The position numbers were made by a program, and so were the translations under genes. Below, in pieces: positions 20,525 through 29,433 of a stretch of 64,000 nt of DNA (within the stretch, counting starts at the first letter, position 1; each line of letters begins with the position of its first letter). The stretch is from Hyphomicrobiales bacterium (GTDB lineage: Bacteria > Pseudomonadota > Alphaproteobacteria > Rhizobiales > Beijerinckiaceae), in contig CANGQA010000002.1 of the NCBI GenBank assembly GCA_947455995.1, positions 25,316 to 89,315 on the forward strand. Reading direction: 5' to 3'. The notes under the pieces were generated by a model. It saw nothing but the letters and a program-made list of their open reading frames with translations. It ran no database searches and was not told the origin of the DNA.

Positions 20525-21346
20525 GTGCAAGACAATTCAGGCAACAATTCAGGCGACAATTCAGGCAACCAGAACAAATCCGAGAGGCGCGGCAGGCGTG
20601 CGCCGATCATGCCGGTTCGGGCGGGTGTCGGGCGGGTGTCAGGTTCCAAAACCGCTTCGGCGATGATCCATACCACCTTGCGGCTGGACATAATCCAGCT
20701 GGTGCGGCGTCCTGGTGATCCGATTTCGGAAAAAGAACTGGCGCAGCAATTCGGGGTTAGCCGCACGCCGGTGCGTGAGGCCCTGTTGCGATTGGCCGAG
20801 GAGCGGCTGGTTGAAATTTTTCCGCAATCGGGCACATTCGTCGCGCGCATTCCGCTTGCCGATCTGCCGGAAGCGATATTGGTGCGTCGCTCGCTTGAAG
20901 TGACCATGGCCGAACTGGCCGCCCAGCGGCGTAAGCCCGAAGGTCTCAATGCGATGGCCAAGGCGATCGAGCGGCAGAAGCTGGCGGCCGAACAGCAGGA
21001 TATGAATGCTTTTCACCAAAGCGATGATGATTTCCATGCGGCAATTGCGTTGACGGCCGATCACCCCAGCGTCTGGGGGCTGGTGCAAAGCGTCAAGACA
21101 CAGGTAGACCGCTACAGACGGTTGACCTTGCCTGTGCCAGGCCGCATGAAGGCAGTGATCAGCGACCACGAGCCGATTGATGCAGCCATCCGCAAGGGCC
21201 AATCGACTGATGCCATGCGGTTGATGGCCGAACATCTCTTGATGCTGATGCGATTTGCTGAAATCGGCTTGATTGATCCAGACAATTTCCTCGGCAATTT
21301 TGCGGATGTTCAGGCCTCCGTTCTTGCCGCTCACAAACCTTCCTGA
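20525..21346 (+). CDS. GntR-family regulator with FCD domain
   Basis: The protein is up to 273 residues: a winged helix (EKELAQQFGVSRTPVREALLRLAEERLVEI, residues about 75-104) followed by an all-helical FCD ligand domain with histidines in FHQSDDDFHAAI and the C-terminal MAEHLLMLM. FCD regulators of this kind control hexuronate genes, which fits its place 31 bases upstream of uxaC. The start is unsure: GTG 20525 begins a DNSG/NNSG/DNSG repeat; ATG 20609 or ATG 20663 would give a normal-length N-terminus. Confidence 0.85.
   Translation: MQDNSGNNSGDNSGNQNKSERRGRRAPIMPVRAGVGRVSGSKTASAMIHTTLRLDIIQLVRRPGDPISEKELAQQFGVSRTPVREALLRLAEERLVEIFPQSGTFVARIPLADLPEAILVRRSLEVTMAELAAQRRKPEGLNAMAKAIERQKLAAEQQDMNAFHQSDDDFHAAIALTADHPSVWGLVQSVKTQVDRYRRLTLPVPGRMKAVISDHEPIDAAIRKGQSTDAMRLMAEHLLMLMRFAEIGLIDPDNFLGNFADVQASVLAAHKPS
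20532..20567 (+). repeat. Three tandem 12-bp repeats at the start of the GntR gene
   Basis: ACAATTCAGGCA, ACAATTCAGGCG and ACAATTCAGGCA lie end to end. If translated they encode a DNSG-like triplet repeat; if the true start is downstream they lie in the leader. Confidence 0.85.
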
Positions 21347-21377
21347 TTGTTGACCGCCCGCCCCTTAAGGATTCCCG

Positions 21378-22787
21378 ATGGCCCATCTTCTGCACCCCGA
21401 CCGCTTGTTGCCCGCTTTGCCTGACACCCGTGCCATTGCGCGGAGGTTGTATGACGGGATCAAAGATTTGCCGATCGTCTCCCCGCATGGCCATACCGAT
21501 CCGCGCTGGTATGCCGAGAACGAGGCATTCCCCGATCCCTCGACGCTGTTCGTTGTCCCCGATCATTATATTTTCCGGATGCTCTATTCCCAAGGGGTCG
21601 ATCTGCTTGAACTGGGCGTGCCCGCCAAGGATGGCTCGGTTTCAGAACGCGATTCCCGCACCATCTGGCATCGGTTCTCAGCCCATTACCACCTGTTCCG
21701 GGGCACCCCGACCCGTGTCTGGTGCGACCATGCCTTTTCGACGCTGTTCGATCTGGATGTGCCTTTGTCGTCTGCGACGGCTGATCTGTATTTTGACCGG
21801 ATCAGCGAGCGCTTGGCGCAGCCTGCTTATCGTCCGCGCGCGATGTTCGAGCGGTTCAATATCGAGGTGATCGCCACCACCGAAAGCCCGCTGGATCCGT
21901 TGAAACACCATGCCACCATCCGCGCCAGCGGTTGGTCGGGGCGCGTGGTAACGGCCTATCGTCCGGATTCGGTTGTCGATCCCGATTTCGATGGCTTCCG
22001 TGACAATCTGGCGGCTTTTGGTGAGATCAGCGGGTGCGATACCGCCACGTGGAACGGCTATCTGGCGGCGCACAGAAATCGGCGTGATTATTTCAAAACT
22101 TTCGGGGCAACCTCTTCCGATCATGGCCACCCGTCAGCGGCCACCGCCGATCTGCCCCTGGCCGATGCGGAAGCGCTTTATCAGAAGGTACGCAAGGGCC
22201 CGGTATCGGCTGCCGAGGCCGAATTGTTTCGGGCGCAGATGCTGACCGAAATGGCCCGCATGAGCCTTGACGACGGCTTGGTCATGCAGATCCATCCGGG
22301 ATCGGTGCGCAATCATAACCGCTTCTTGTTCAACCGTTTCGGCCGTGACATGGGCGCGGATATTCCAAGCCAGACCAATTATGTCCAGGCCCTGAAGCCA
22401 TTGCTGGATCGCTTCGGCAATGAAAAGAACCTGACCATCATCTTGTTCACGCTGGATGAAACCGCCTATTCGCGCGAATTGGCCCCTTTAGCCGGACACT
22501 ATCCTTGTTTGCGGTTGGGTCCGCCCTGGTGGTTCTTCGATTCCGTCGAGGGGATGAAACGCTTCCGCGAGCAGGCGGTAGAAACCGCAGGCTTCTACAA
22601 CACCGTAGGCTTCAACGATGATACGCGGGCCTTTCCCTCGATTCCGGCACGCCACGATGTCGCGCGCCGCGTCGATGCCGGATTTCTGGCCGAGTTGGTG
22701 GCCGACCACCGTCTGCGCGAGGACGAGGCGCATGAGTTGGCTCATGATCTGACCTACCGGCTGGTTAAAGACGCTTACAAATTATGA
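21378..22787 (+). CDS. uxaC: Glucuronate isomerase
   Basis: This 469-residue enzyme interconverts D-glucuronate and D-fructuronate (and galacturonate/tagaturonate). The family landmarks are SPHGHTDPRWYAEN (metal-site histidines near residues 38-40), FVVPDHYIFRMLYSQG, MQIHPGSVRNHN and the C-terminal GFNDDTRAFPSIPARHDVARR. Length is normal. It is the first enzyme gene of the uxaC-uxuA-uxuB run behind the GntR regulator. Confidence 0.96.
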   Translation: MAHLLHPDRLLPALPDTRAIARRLYDGIKDLPIVSPHGHTDPRWYAENEAFPDPSTLFVVPDHYIFRMLYSQGVDLLELGVPAKDGSVSERDSRTIWHRFSAHYHLFRGTPTRVWCDHAFSTLFDLDVPLSSATADLYFDRISERLAQPAYRPRAMFERFNIEVIATTESPLDPLKHHATIRASGWSGRVVTAYRPDSVVDPDFDGFRDNLAAFGEISGCDTATWNGYLAAHRNRRDYFKTFGATSSDHGHPSAATADLPLADAEALYQKVRKGPVSAAEAELFRAQMLTEMARMSLDDGLVMQIHPGSVRNHNRFLFNRFGRDMGADIPSQTNYVQALKPLLDRFGNEKNLTIILFTLDETAYSRELAPLAGHYPCLRLGPPWWFFDSVEGMKRFREQAVETAGFYNTVGFNDDTRAFPSIPARHDVARRVDAGFLAELVADHRLREDEAHELAHDLTYRLVKDAYKL

Positions 22788-22814
22788 CAAGAAACGGGGC
22801 GGGGAGGTGACACG

Positions 22815-24023
22815 ATGACACGAGCTGCATCGGAAGAATCGCTCAGACAGGCGTGGCGGTGGTTCGGCCCACATGATCCTGTCAGTCTGGATGATATCAG
22901 GCAGGCGGGGGCGACCGAGGTTGTTAACGCGCTGCACGAGTTGAGGCCCGGCGAGGTCTGGACCCGGCAAGCGGTAGCGGATCGTCAGGCGCTGATTGAG
23001 GGCAGCGCCAATGGCCGCACCCCCTTGCGCTGGACGATCATTGAAAGCATTCCGATCCCCGATGACGTGCGGCGGTTGGGCGCCAAAGCTGAAAGTTCGA
23101 TTGCCGGATGGCTTCAGAGCATGGAAGCGGTGGCGGCTAACGGTATCTACACGATCTGCTATAATTTCATGCCGGTGGTAGATTGGTGCCGCACCGATCT
23201 CGATTGGGTTCTCCCCACTGGCGCGACATGCCTGCGCTTTGATGCCGACCGTTTTGCGGTGTTCGATCTGTTCATTCTGGAGCGGCAGGGCGCGGAGAAG
23301 GATCACGATCCAGCCCGTCAAGCGCGTGCGCGTGCGCTGTTCGAGGCGATGAGCCAGGATGATATTGATTATATGGTGATGGTGATTGCCAGCGCACTGC
23401 CCGGCTCGACTACCGATCCTCTGTCGATACCGGCTTTCCGTGCGCGGCTTGAAACCTATCGCGAGATCGATGCGCCGCGCTTGCGGCAGCATTTGATCGA
23501 ATTTTTGCAGGTTGTTACGCCGGTGGCCGAAAAGCTTGGCGTGACCCTCACCCTGCATCCCGATGATCCGCCTCGTCCGCTGTTTGGTCTGCCACGTATT
23601 GCATCGACTGGCGCTGATTATCAGGCGCTATTCGATGCCGTGCCGAGCCCCGCCAATGGCATGTGTTTCTGTACCGGATCATTGGGCGTGCGCCCCGATA
23701 ACGATCTGGTTGCCATGGCCAGACAATTTGCCAAGCGCATCCAGTTCGTGCATCTGCGTGCCACCCATCGAGAAGCCGACGGGTCATTTTACGAATCCGA
23801 CCATCTCGATGGTGATGTCGACATGGTGGGAGTGATCAAGGCGCTGGTCGAGGAAAACCGTACGCGCAGTGCCGATCACAAAATTCCGTTCCGGCCCGAT
23901 CACGGACACCGGATGCTGGATGATCTCAAAAAATCCGTTACACCCGGCTATGCCGGTATTGGCCGTCTGAAAGGGCTGGCCGAATTGCGCGGGGTCATCC
24001 GTGCCGTGGAGCAATTAACATGA
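22815..24023 (+). CDS. uxuA: Mannonate dehydratase
   Basis: This 402-residue TIM-barrel enzyme dehydrates D-mannonate to 2-keto-3-deoxygluconate. Family features include MRWFGP-like WRWFGPHDPVSLDDIRQAG at the N-terminus, YNFMPVVDWCRTDLDW, LTLHPDDPPRPLFGLPRI with metal-site residues, FCTGSLGVRPDND and the C-terminal RPDHGHRMLDD. It lies 27 bases after uxaC and overlaps uxuB by 4 bases (ATGA). Confidence 0.96.
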   Translation: MTRAASEESLRQAWRWFGPHDPVSLDDIRQAGATEVVNALHELRPGEVWTRQAVADRQALIEGSANGRTPLRWTIIESIPIPDDVRRLGAKAESSIAGWLQSMEAVAANGIYTICYNFMPVVDWCRTDLDWVLPTGATCLRFDADRFAVFDLFILERQGAEKDHDPARQARARALFEAMSQDDIDYMVMVIASALPGSTTDPLSIPAFRARLETYREIDAPRLRQHLIEFLQVVTPVAEKLGVTLTLHPDDPPRPLFGLPRIASTGADYQALFDAVPSPANGMCFCTGSLGVRPDNDLVAMARQFAKRIQFVHLRATHREADGSFYESDHLDGDVDMVGVIKALVEENRTRSADHKIPFRPDHGHRMLDDLKKSVTPGYAGIGRLKGLAELRGVIRAVEQLT

Positions 24024-25495
24024 AGCCTGTAACACTTTCTCTTGCCACTTTGGACGCGTTGCCTGCTGCAGTCGAGCGTCCCCGTTATGATCGCACGCGG
24101 GTGCGTTGCGGGATTGTCCATCTGGGTTTGGGTGCTTTCCACCGCGCCCATCAGGCGGTTTACACCGAACAGGTGCTGGCCTCCGGTGATCTGGGTTGGG
24201 GGATTATCGGTGCAAGTCTGCGCTCGCCTGCAACACGCGATGCGCTGGCTCCTCAGGACGGGCTTTACACTGTCTCGGTGCGCGGACCCGATGCCCCGCA
24301 CTATCAAGTCATCGGTGCGATCCAACAGTCGCTCGTGGCTTCCGAAAATCCACAAGCCCTCATTGCCGCCATGGCGCATGAAGATGTCAAAATCGTCTCG
24401 CTCACGGTGACAGAAAAAGGCTATTGCCATGATCCGGCCACCGGCGAGCTGAACGAGACGCATCCCGATATTGTGCATGATCTCGCTCATCCAGATGCAC
24501 CACGTTCGGCCATCGGCTTTTTGATGGCGGGTTTGCGCCACCGCTATGCCAAAGGCTTGAAGCCTTTTACGGTGCTGACCTGTGACAATTTGCCAGCCAA
24601 TGGTCATACGGTATCCAAAGTGCTGCGCCGGTATGCGCAACTGAGTGATCCGGGTTTGGCGGATGCGATCGCACATGATGTGTCTTTTCCCTCGACAATG
24701 GTTGACCGGATCGTGCCTTCGACCACTGATGTCGATCGCGCTACTTTGGCGGAGGCCGGTCTTGTCGATGCGTGGCCGATCATGACCGAACCATTTACTC
24801 AATGGGTCATAGAGGACCATTTCCCGCTGGGGCGTCCGGATTGGGGACGGTTCGGTGCGCAATTGGTGGCTGATGTGCTTCCGTTTGAAACCATGAAGTT
24901 GAGGATGCTCAACGGTGCCCATTCGACCCTGGCCTATCTGGGCTATCTTTCGGGCTATGACACTGTTGCCGAGGCGATGGGTGATGCCGCCCTTGCCGCC
25001 CTTGTTGAGCGGATGATGAGTGAGGATATTCCCTCAACCTTAATCATCCCGGAAGGAACCGATGTGGCTGCCTATCGCCAGTCACTGCTGGAACGCTTCC
25101 GCAATCCGGCCTTACGCCACCGGACGTGGCAGATCGCAATGGACGGTTCGCAAAAATTGCCGCAGCGTCTGCTTGGCCCTGCGCGGGATTTGCTGGCTCA
25201 AGGCCGTCCACTTGACCGGATCGCATTGGGTGTGGCGGCATGGATGCGTTATGTGACGGGTATTGACGAGCATGGCCAGCCCATCGATGTTCGCGATCCG
25301 CTGGCCCAAGAGTTGCGCCAGCGCGCCGATGCCGCTGGCCGCAATAGTGAAGCCCTTGCCCAATCCTTACTGGCCATTGAAGCGGTTTTCGGCACAGATT
25401 TGCCACACAACCCGCATTTTACCACACCCGTCACAAAGGCACTCGATAGCCTCTTTAAACAGGGCGTGAGGGCAACCGTGCAGGCGCAGTCCTGA
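24020..25495 (+). CDS. uxuB: Fructuronate reductase (mannitol dehydrogenase family)
   Basis: This 491-residue NAD-dependent polyol dehydrogenase has the N-terminal GIVHLGLGAFHRAHQAVY nucleotide region, the TCDNLPANG segment and the catalytic lysine region MKLRMLNGAHSTLAYLGYL. In this operon the expected reaction is fructuronate to mannonate, feeding UxuA. A mannitol or tagaturonate specificity cannot be excluded by sequence alone. It is translationally coupled to uxuA by an ATGA overlap and followed by a terminator. Confidence 0.92.
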   Translation: MKPVTLSLATLDALPAAVERPRYDRTRVRCGIVHLGLGAFHRAHQAVYTEQVLASGDLGWGIIGASLRSPATRDALAPQDGLYTVSVRGPDAPHYQVIGAIQQSLVASENPQALIAAMAHEDVKIVSLTVTEKGYCHDPATGELNETHPDIVHDLAHPDAPRSAIGFLMAGLRHRYAKGLKPFTVLTCDNLPANGHTVSKVLRRYAQLSDPGLADAIAHDVSFPSTMVDRIVPSTTDVDRATLAEAGLVDAWPIMTEPFTQWVIEDHFPLGRPDWGRFGAQLVADVLPFETMKLRMLNGAHSTLAYLGYLSGYDTVAEAMGDAALAALVERMMSEDIPSTLIIPEGTDVAAYRQSLLERFRNPALRHRTWQIAMDGSQKLPQRLLGPARDLLAQGRPLDRIALGVAAWMRYVTGIDEHGQPIDVRDPLAQELRQRADAAGRNSEALAQSLLAIEAVFGTDLPHNPHFTTPVTKALDSLFKQGVRATVQAQS

Positions 25496-25512
25496 GTGTT
25501 GTGCAAATCAAA

Positions 25513-25539
25513 AAAAAGCGCACCAGAAGTGCGCTTTTT
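25513..25539. terminator. Bidirectional terminator between uxuB and csp
   Basis: GCGCAC and GTGCGC pair around CAGAA, flanked by an A-run and a T-run. It can stop the uxu transcript and, on the other strand, the csp transcript. Confidence 0.9.
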
Positions 25540-25566
25540 ATCTGTGTTTGGCTGATCAAATAAGCC

Positions 25567-25584
25567 GTAAGCCCGAAGGCTTAC
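25567..25584 (-). terminator. Hairpin directly after csp
   Basis: GTAAGCC and GGCTTAC pair around a 4-base loop 9 bases past the csp stop codon. Only a broken T-tract follows on the minus strand, so it may protect the mRNA 3' end or add to the downstream terminator. Confidence 0.5.
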
Positions 25585-25593
25585 TTCATTTGA

Positions 25594-25803
25594 TTACTGA
25601 ACCTGCAGGTTTACAGCCGACTGACGACCGGTGCGACGATCTGATTCCAGCTCGTAACCGATCTTCTGTCCGTCCTTCAAGCCGCGCAGACCTGCGCGCT
25701 CGACGGCCGAAATGTGCACGAACACATCTTTGCCGCCGTTGTCAGGCTGGATGAATCCATAGCCCTTTTGCTCGTTGAACCATTTAACGGTGCCCTGTTC
25801 CAT
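25594..25803 (-). CDS. Cold-shock domain protein
   Basis: This 69-residue single cold-shock domain is a cytoplasmic RNA/ssDNA-binding chaperone. RNP1 is KGYGFIQ (residues 13-19) and RNP2 VFVHIS (27-32); the start MEQGTVKWFNEQKG is standard. CspA-type genes usually have a long structured leader, and about 200 bases of non-coding DNA (25804-26011) lie upstream, with a promoter not clearly visible. It is on the same strand as metZ but well separated. Confidence 0.95.
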   Translation of the reverse strand: MEQGTVKWFNEQKGYGFIQPDNGGKDVFVHISAVERAGLRGLKDGQKIGYELESDRRTGRQSAVNLQVQ

Positions 25804-26011
25804 GGCGCCGACCTTTCTCTATCAAGTACACTTCAGGTGCAGGGCATTTGCGCACCTGCGGGTTATTCGATCAAGCAAGAGTCCGAAGCGTGCGCCGTTT
25901 CATAAGAAAAGCGGCACAGCAGCCAAGCCAAGTCGATAGATCAAGTGTAATAGAATTTTTTTTTACGTGCAAGGTTCGATCATGCCATGTCTAGAGCGTG
26001 CAACTTATGGT

Positions 26012-27205
26012 TTAAATGGATTCTAAAGCCTGCAATACATCATCCAATAGGTCTTGAGGATGCTCTAATCCGACTGACAGACGCACCAAGCCTTCGCTCA
26101 CCCCCATCAACTCTCTTTGCTCTGGTGTAAAGCGTTGATGGGTTGTGGTCGCAGGATGGGTAATCAGGCTTTTGGCATCGCCTAGATTGTTCGAAATCTT
26201 AATGAGTTTCAGAGCATTCATGAAACGAAATGCTCCAGACTTGCCGGCTTCGATCTCTAGTGCAATCAGACTTGAACCGCCGCTCATTTGCTTGGCAATC
26301 AACTCTGCCTGCGGGTGGTCCTGTCGACCCGGATAGATCAGCTTTTTAATCGCAGGATGTCCAGCAAGCGCATCAGCCAGTTCCGAAGCCGAACGGGTCT
26401 GGCGTTCGACGCGCAGCGAGAAGGTTTCGAGCGCCTTCAGCATCACCCATGCATTGAAGGGTGACATTGCAGGGCCGGTCTGCCGCAGCGGGGTTTTAAT
26501 AAAGGTGTCGATGAAATGGTTCGAGCCGAGGATGACGCCCCCGAGGCAACGCCCTTGACCGTCAATATGTTTGGTCGCCGAATAGACAACGCAATCTGCC
26601 CCCAAGGCCAGAGGCTTTTGCCATAAGGCGGTGGCAAAGACATTGTCGACTGTCAAAGTTGCCCCCGCGGCATGCGCTATCGTGGCGACAGCTGCAATAT
26701 CGATGATTTCTAGGTTGGGATTTGAGGGGCTTTCTAGAAAAAACACCTTGGTGTTGGGTTTGACCGCGGCTTTCCAAGCCGCCAGATCGCGTCCGTCAAC
26801 CAGTGTTGTTTCAACTCCGAAACGGGGTAGCCATTCTTCAATCACGTAACGACAGGAGCCGAACAGCGCTTGCGCGGCGACCACATGGTCCCCGGCTTTG
26901 ACCTGACCCATCAAGCTCAGTGTCACGGCTGCCATACCGGATGCGGTGGCGCGGGCTGCTTGCGCTCCTTCCAAAGCCGCCATCCGGGCTTCGAACATGG
27001 CAACGGTCGGGTTGGAAAAACGGGCATAGATAAAACCCGGTTCGGAATCATTGAACCGCGCTTCGCATTGCTCGCCTGTGTCATAGACATGCCCTTGGGT
27101 CAGAAAGAGCGCCTCGGAGGTTTCGCCGAAACTGGATCGATGAGTTCCCTCATGCACCATCATCGTGTCGATATGCCAGGCATGGTTGTGACTTGTTTTC
27201 GACAT
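26012..27205 (-). CDS. metZ: O-succinylhomoserine sulfhydrylase
   Basis: This 397-residue PLP enzyme of the Cys/Met metabolism family makes homocysteine from O-succinylhomoserine and sulfide. It has the phosphate-binding YARFSNPT region, VDNVFATALWQKPL and the PLP lysine (about Lys212) in SATKHIDGQGR; ITHPATTTHQR is the substrate-carboxylate segment. AAAGGA lies 7 bases before ATG 27205, better than the GTG at 27226. MetZ is favoured over cystathionine synthase because of the overall alphaproteobacterial pattern. No SAM riboswitch fold was found in the leader. Confidence 0.87.
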   Translation of the reverse strand: MSKTSHNHAWHIDTMMVHEGTHRSSFGETSEALFLTQGHVYDTGEQCEARFNDSEPGFIYARFSNPTVAMFEARMAALEGAQAARATASGMAAVTLSLMGQVKAGDHVVAAQALFGSCRYVIEEWLPRFGVETTLVDGRDLAAWKAAVKPNTKVFFLESPSNPNLEIIDIAAVATIAHAAGATLTVDNVFATALWQKPLALGADCVVYSATKHIDGQGRCLGGVILGSNHFIDTFIKTPLRQTGPAMSPFNAWVMLKALETFSLRVERQTRSASELADALAGHPAIKKLIYPGRQDHPQAELIAKQMSGGSSLIALEIEAGKSGAFRFMNALKLIKISNNLGDAKSLITHPATTTHQRFTPEQRELMGVSEGLVRLSVGLEHPQDLLDDVLQALESI

Positions 27206-27271
27206 GATGCAGTCCTTTGTATTCACGAACCCGAAGTTCTGTTTGATGGGAGGACCATATCAATTACAAAA

Positions 27272-27290
27272 TCGTTCTGCAATAAGAACG
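27272..27290. terminator. Weak terminator-like hairpin between dipeptidase and metZ
   Basis: CGTTCT and AGAACG pair around a 6-base loop. A T-rich tract follows on the plus strand and ATTTTG on the minus strand. It may end the dipeptidase transcript or act in the metZ leader. Confidence 0.45.
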
Positions 27291-27349
27291 TTTTTCCTTT
27301 TTAGAGGAATTATGATCGCGCTATCCGCATCTCCGTCGACTATAAAGGC

Positions 27350-28399
27350 TTAACCGATGGTGCGGGTAATGACATCAACCCAGTTGCGCCAGCAGATTTT
27401 TTCCAAGGTTGCGTCGTCAAAGCCATGATCGCGCAACGCGTCAACAAGGTTGGGTAGGCCTGCGACATCGCCCAAAGGAGCCGGAATAACCGCACCATCA
27501 AAATCAGAGCCCAGCCCGACTTTATCTTCGCCCAGCCGTTCGACCAGATAGACGACATGCCGGACAATGTCGGATAGCGGTGTATCCGGCGTGCGCTGTC
27601 CATCCGCACGCAAAAAAGCGGTGGCATAATTGACGCCGACCAAGCCGCGGCTTTCACGGATCGCATCCAGTTGCCGATCAGTCAGATTGCGTGATTGCGC
27701 CGATAATGCATGCGCATTGGAATGGCTGGCAACCAGAGGAGCTGTAGAGAGGGCAGCCACATCCCAGAACCCCTTTTCATTGAGATGCGAGAGATCGATC
27801 AGGATCCGCTTGCGGTTACAGTGCCGGATCAGATTTTTGCCAAGATCAGTCAGGCCTTCGCCGATATCGGGCGAGCTGGGATAGCGGAAAGGAACACCAT
27901 GGGCAAAAATATTGTTGCGGCTCCAGACTGGGCCGATCGATCGCAATCCGGCCTCGTACAACACATCCAGCATCAAGAGATCGGGGTCAATGGCTTCAGC
28001 GCCCTCGATATGGAAAATGGCAGCGATCTTTCCGGCTGCGATCGTTTCCGACAAGTGGACACCCGAGCGTACAATCACAACCTGGCCAGCCGATTGTTCT
28101 GCGATGCGCAGTAAAATACCGGCCATGGCCAAGGTCGCCTCGCATGCATAGGACCGATCGAGAGGGGCGGGCAAAGGCAAGTCATAGGTGGAAGTGGTCA
28201 TCCGGGCATCGGCAGTCCCGGTCGGGATTTGTGCGGGCACATAGATGGCAAAAAAGCCGCCGGCAAATCCCCCTTTGCGGGCGCGCGCTAGGTCAAGATG
28301 GCCATGGGGTATAGGGCTGAAAAACAGTTTTTCAGGCTCTGCCGCCCCTGATTTGTAAAGACGTAAAAGACAATCATTATGGCCGTCGAAAATTTTCAT
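27350..28399 (-). CDS. Membrane dipeptidase (peptidase family M19)
   Basis: This 349-residue zinc amidohydrolase-fold enzyme has all M19 landmarks: DGHND at residues 5-9, the bridging glutamate in FHIEGAEA, DLSHLNEKGFWDV, ASHSNAHALS, and GSDFDGA near residue 300. The family cleaves dipeptides, often with D-residues. No signal peptide is visible, so it is probably cytoplasmic. GGAG lies 6 bases before ATG 28399. It is on the same strand as metZ but separated by 144 bases and a hairpin. Confidence 0.9.
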   Translation of the reverse strand: MKIFDGHNDCLLRLYKSGAAEPEKLFFSPIPHGHLDLARARKGGFAGGFFAIYVPAQIPTGTADARMTTSTYDLPLPAPLDRSYACEATLAMAGILLRIAEQSAGQVVIVRSGVHLSETIAAGKIAAIFHIEGAEAIDPDLLMLDVLYEAGLRSIGPVWSRNNIFAHGVPFRYPSSPDIGEGLTDLGKNLIRHCNRKRILIDLSHLNEKGFWDVAALSTAPLVASHSNAHALSAQSRNLTDRQLDAIRESRGLVGVNYATAFLRADGQRTPDTPLSDIVRHVVYLVERLGEDKVGLGSDFDGAVIPAPLGDVAGLPNLVDALRDHGFDDATLEKICWRNWVDVITRTIG

Positions 28400-28675
28400 T
28401 TCAGGCAGGCTCCACTCTCGAAAATATGGTCATTTGCCAGCCATCATGCCCGCCTGATGCTGCGTTGCGCAAGCAAACAAAATCCAAATTTGGTTTATTA
28501 TTCCGATCATGTCCTGGATTAATCTCTTGTGCGATTCCATTTCGTTGTGTATAAAAATTTTATTGTAGTTGGTTATTTATTGAGTGATCGGGTGTTGATG
28601 CACCTGTTATGTATGCCTTTTCGGCATTTTTGTGATCCCGTTTATTTTCACATCGATTTTAAAGATGAACACGCC

Positions 28676-28888
28676 ATGATTTCTAGTGGTACGCGCGTTG
28701 TGCGCAATACATTTTGGCAATTGCCTTCTGTTTTTTCTCCAATTCCTTACGCCCAGCCAGAAAAACGTGTTTCGGTGGAGCCGGTTTGTCACCCGTACTA
28801 TCACCAGAGCGAGCAGGAGTTTCGGGCGGAATTGTCCGCACGTTTGGCAAAAGTCTGTAATTACAGTGGAAAGTCATCACGGCGTTAA
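28676..28888 (+). CDS. Possible small protein, unknown
   Basis: A 70-residue reading frame lies in the 560-base gap between the dipeptidase and the next gene. The C-terminal part (YYHQSEQEFRAELSARLAKV) is compatible with a helical protein, but there is no convincing ribosome site or recognised family. A longer in-frame start at 28529 gives implausible sequence. The rest of the gap (28400-28675, 28889-28961) is AT-rich with no clear feature. Confidence 0.25.
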   Translation: MISSGTRVVRNTFWQLPSVFSPIPYAQPEKRVSVEPVCHPYYHQSEQEFRAELSARLAKVCNYSGKSSRR

Positions 28889-28961
28889 GCCTTTGGCTGT
28901 TGAATAATTGTGGTGCATTGGCCTGTTTCATCCTGCAGGGTTTTGCAGTATGACATAGGCC

Positions 28962-29375
28962 ATGCATGCATTAGCTCGCCTCAGATTGTGCCGCTGGCCA
29001 TCCGTACTCGGGGTGGTTCTGGCCTATGTGTTGGTGGTGCAAGCGCTTGTTGCCCCCTTGCATGCTTTGTCAGGTGTAACCCTTGCCGGTGATCGCTCGC
29101 TGGCGGTGATCTGCCTGTCGCATGAGCGTGCTGCTGTGCCTCACGAGGATCCTGTCCAACAGGCCGATATGGACTGCTGCGATCAAGGATGCTTGTCTGC
29201 CTTGTCTTGGTTTTTTGCTCCTGTGCGCGGGGTAAGCGCTGTCCTTCCGGTGGTGCTTGTGCTCGGCACGCAGCAGCTTAAGACAGGATTGGCCCACGGA
29301 TTTCTCCCGCCCGAACGATCAAGCGGCCAACGCCATTCGCCGCGGGCACCGCCCATTTCCTTTGCTGTGATTTGA
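28962..29375 (+). CDS. Small exported or membrane protein, possibly copper-associated
   Basis: This 137-residue protein has one strong hydrophobic segment near residues 15-40 (VLGVVLAYVLVVQALVAPLHAL), then a cysteine cluster DCCDQGCLSALSW and a second hydrophobic part. The layout resembles DUF2946-type proteins often found near copper genes, but the match is loose. It is 58 bases upstream of a YcnI-PCuAC fusion gene, which supports a role in metal handling. The ribosome site is weak. Confidence 0.45.
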   Translation: MHALARLRLCRWPSVLGVVLAYVLVVQALVAPLHALSGVTLAGDRSLAVICLSHERAAVPHEDPVQQADMDCCDQGCLSALSWFFAPVRGVSAVLPVVLVLGTQQLKTGLAHGFLPPERSSGQRHSPRAPPISFAVI

Positions 29376-29433
29376 TCCTCCGGCCTGCCGTGGCAAGCCG
29401 CTTGTTCAGTCTTTATCAAGCAAATGGAATCCT

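Noticed and set aside
27206..27349. Possible SAM-II riboswitch upstream of metZ
   Set aside because: Alphaproteobacterial met genes often have one, but the leader lacks the recognisable core; only a simple 6-bp hairpin is seen.
28529..28675. N-terminal extension of the small ORF at 28676
   Set aside because: Residues are typical of translated AT-rich spacer and there is no ribosome site.
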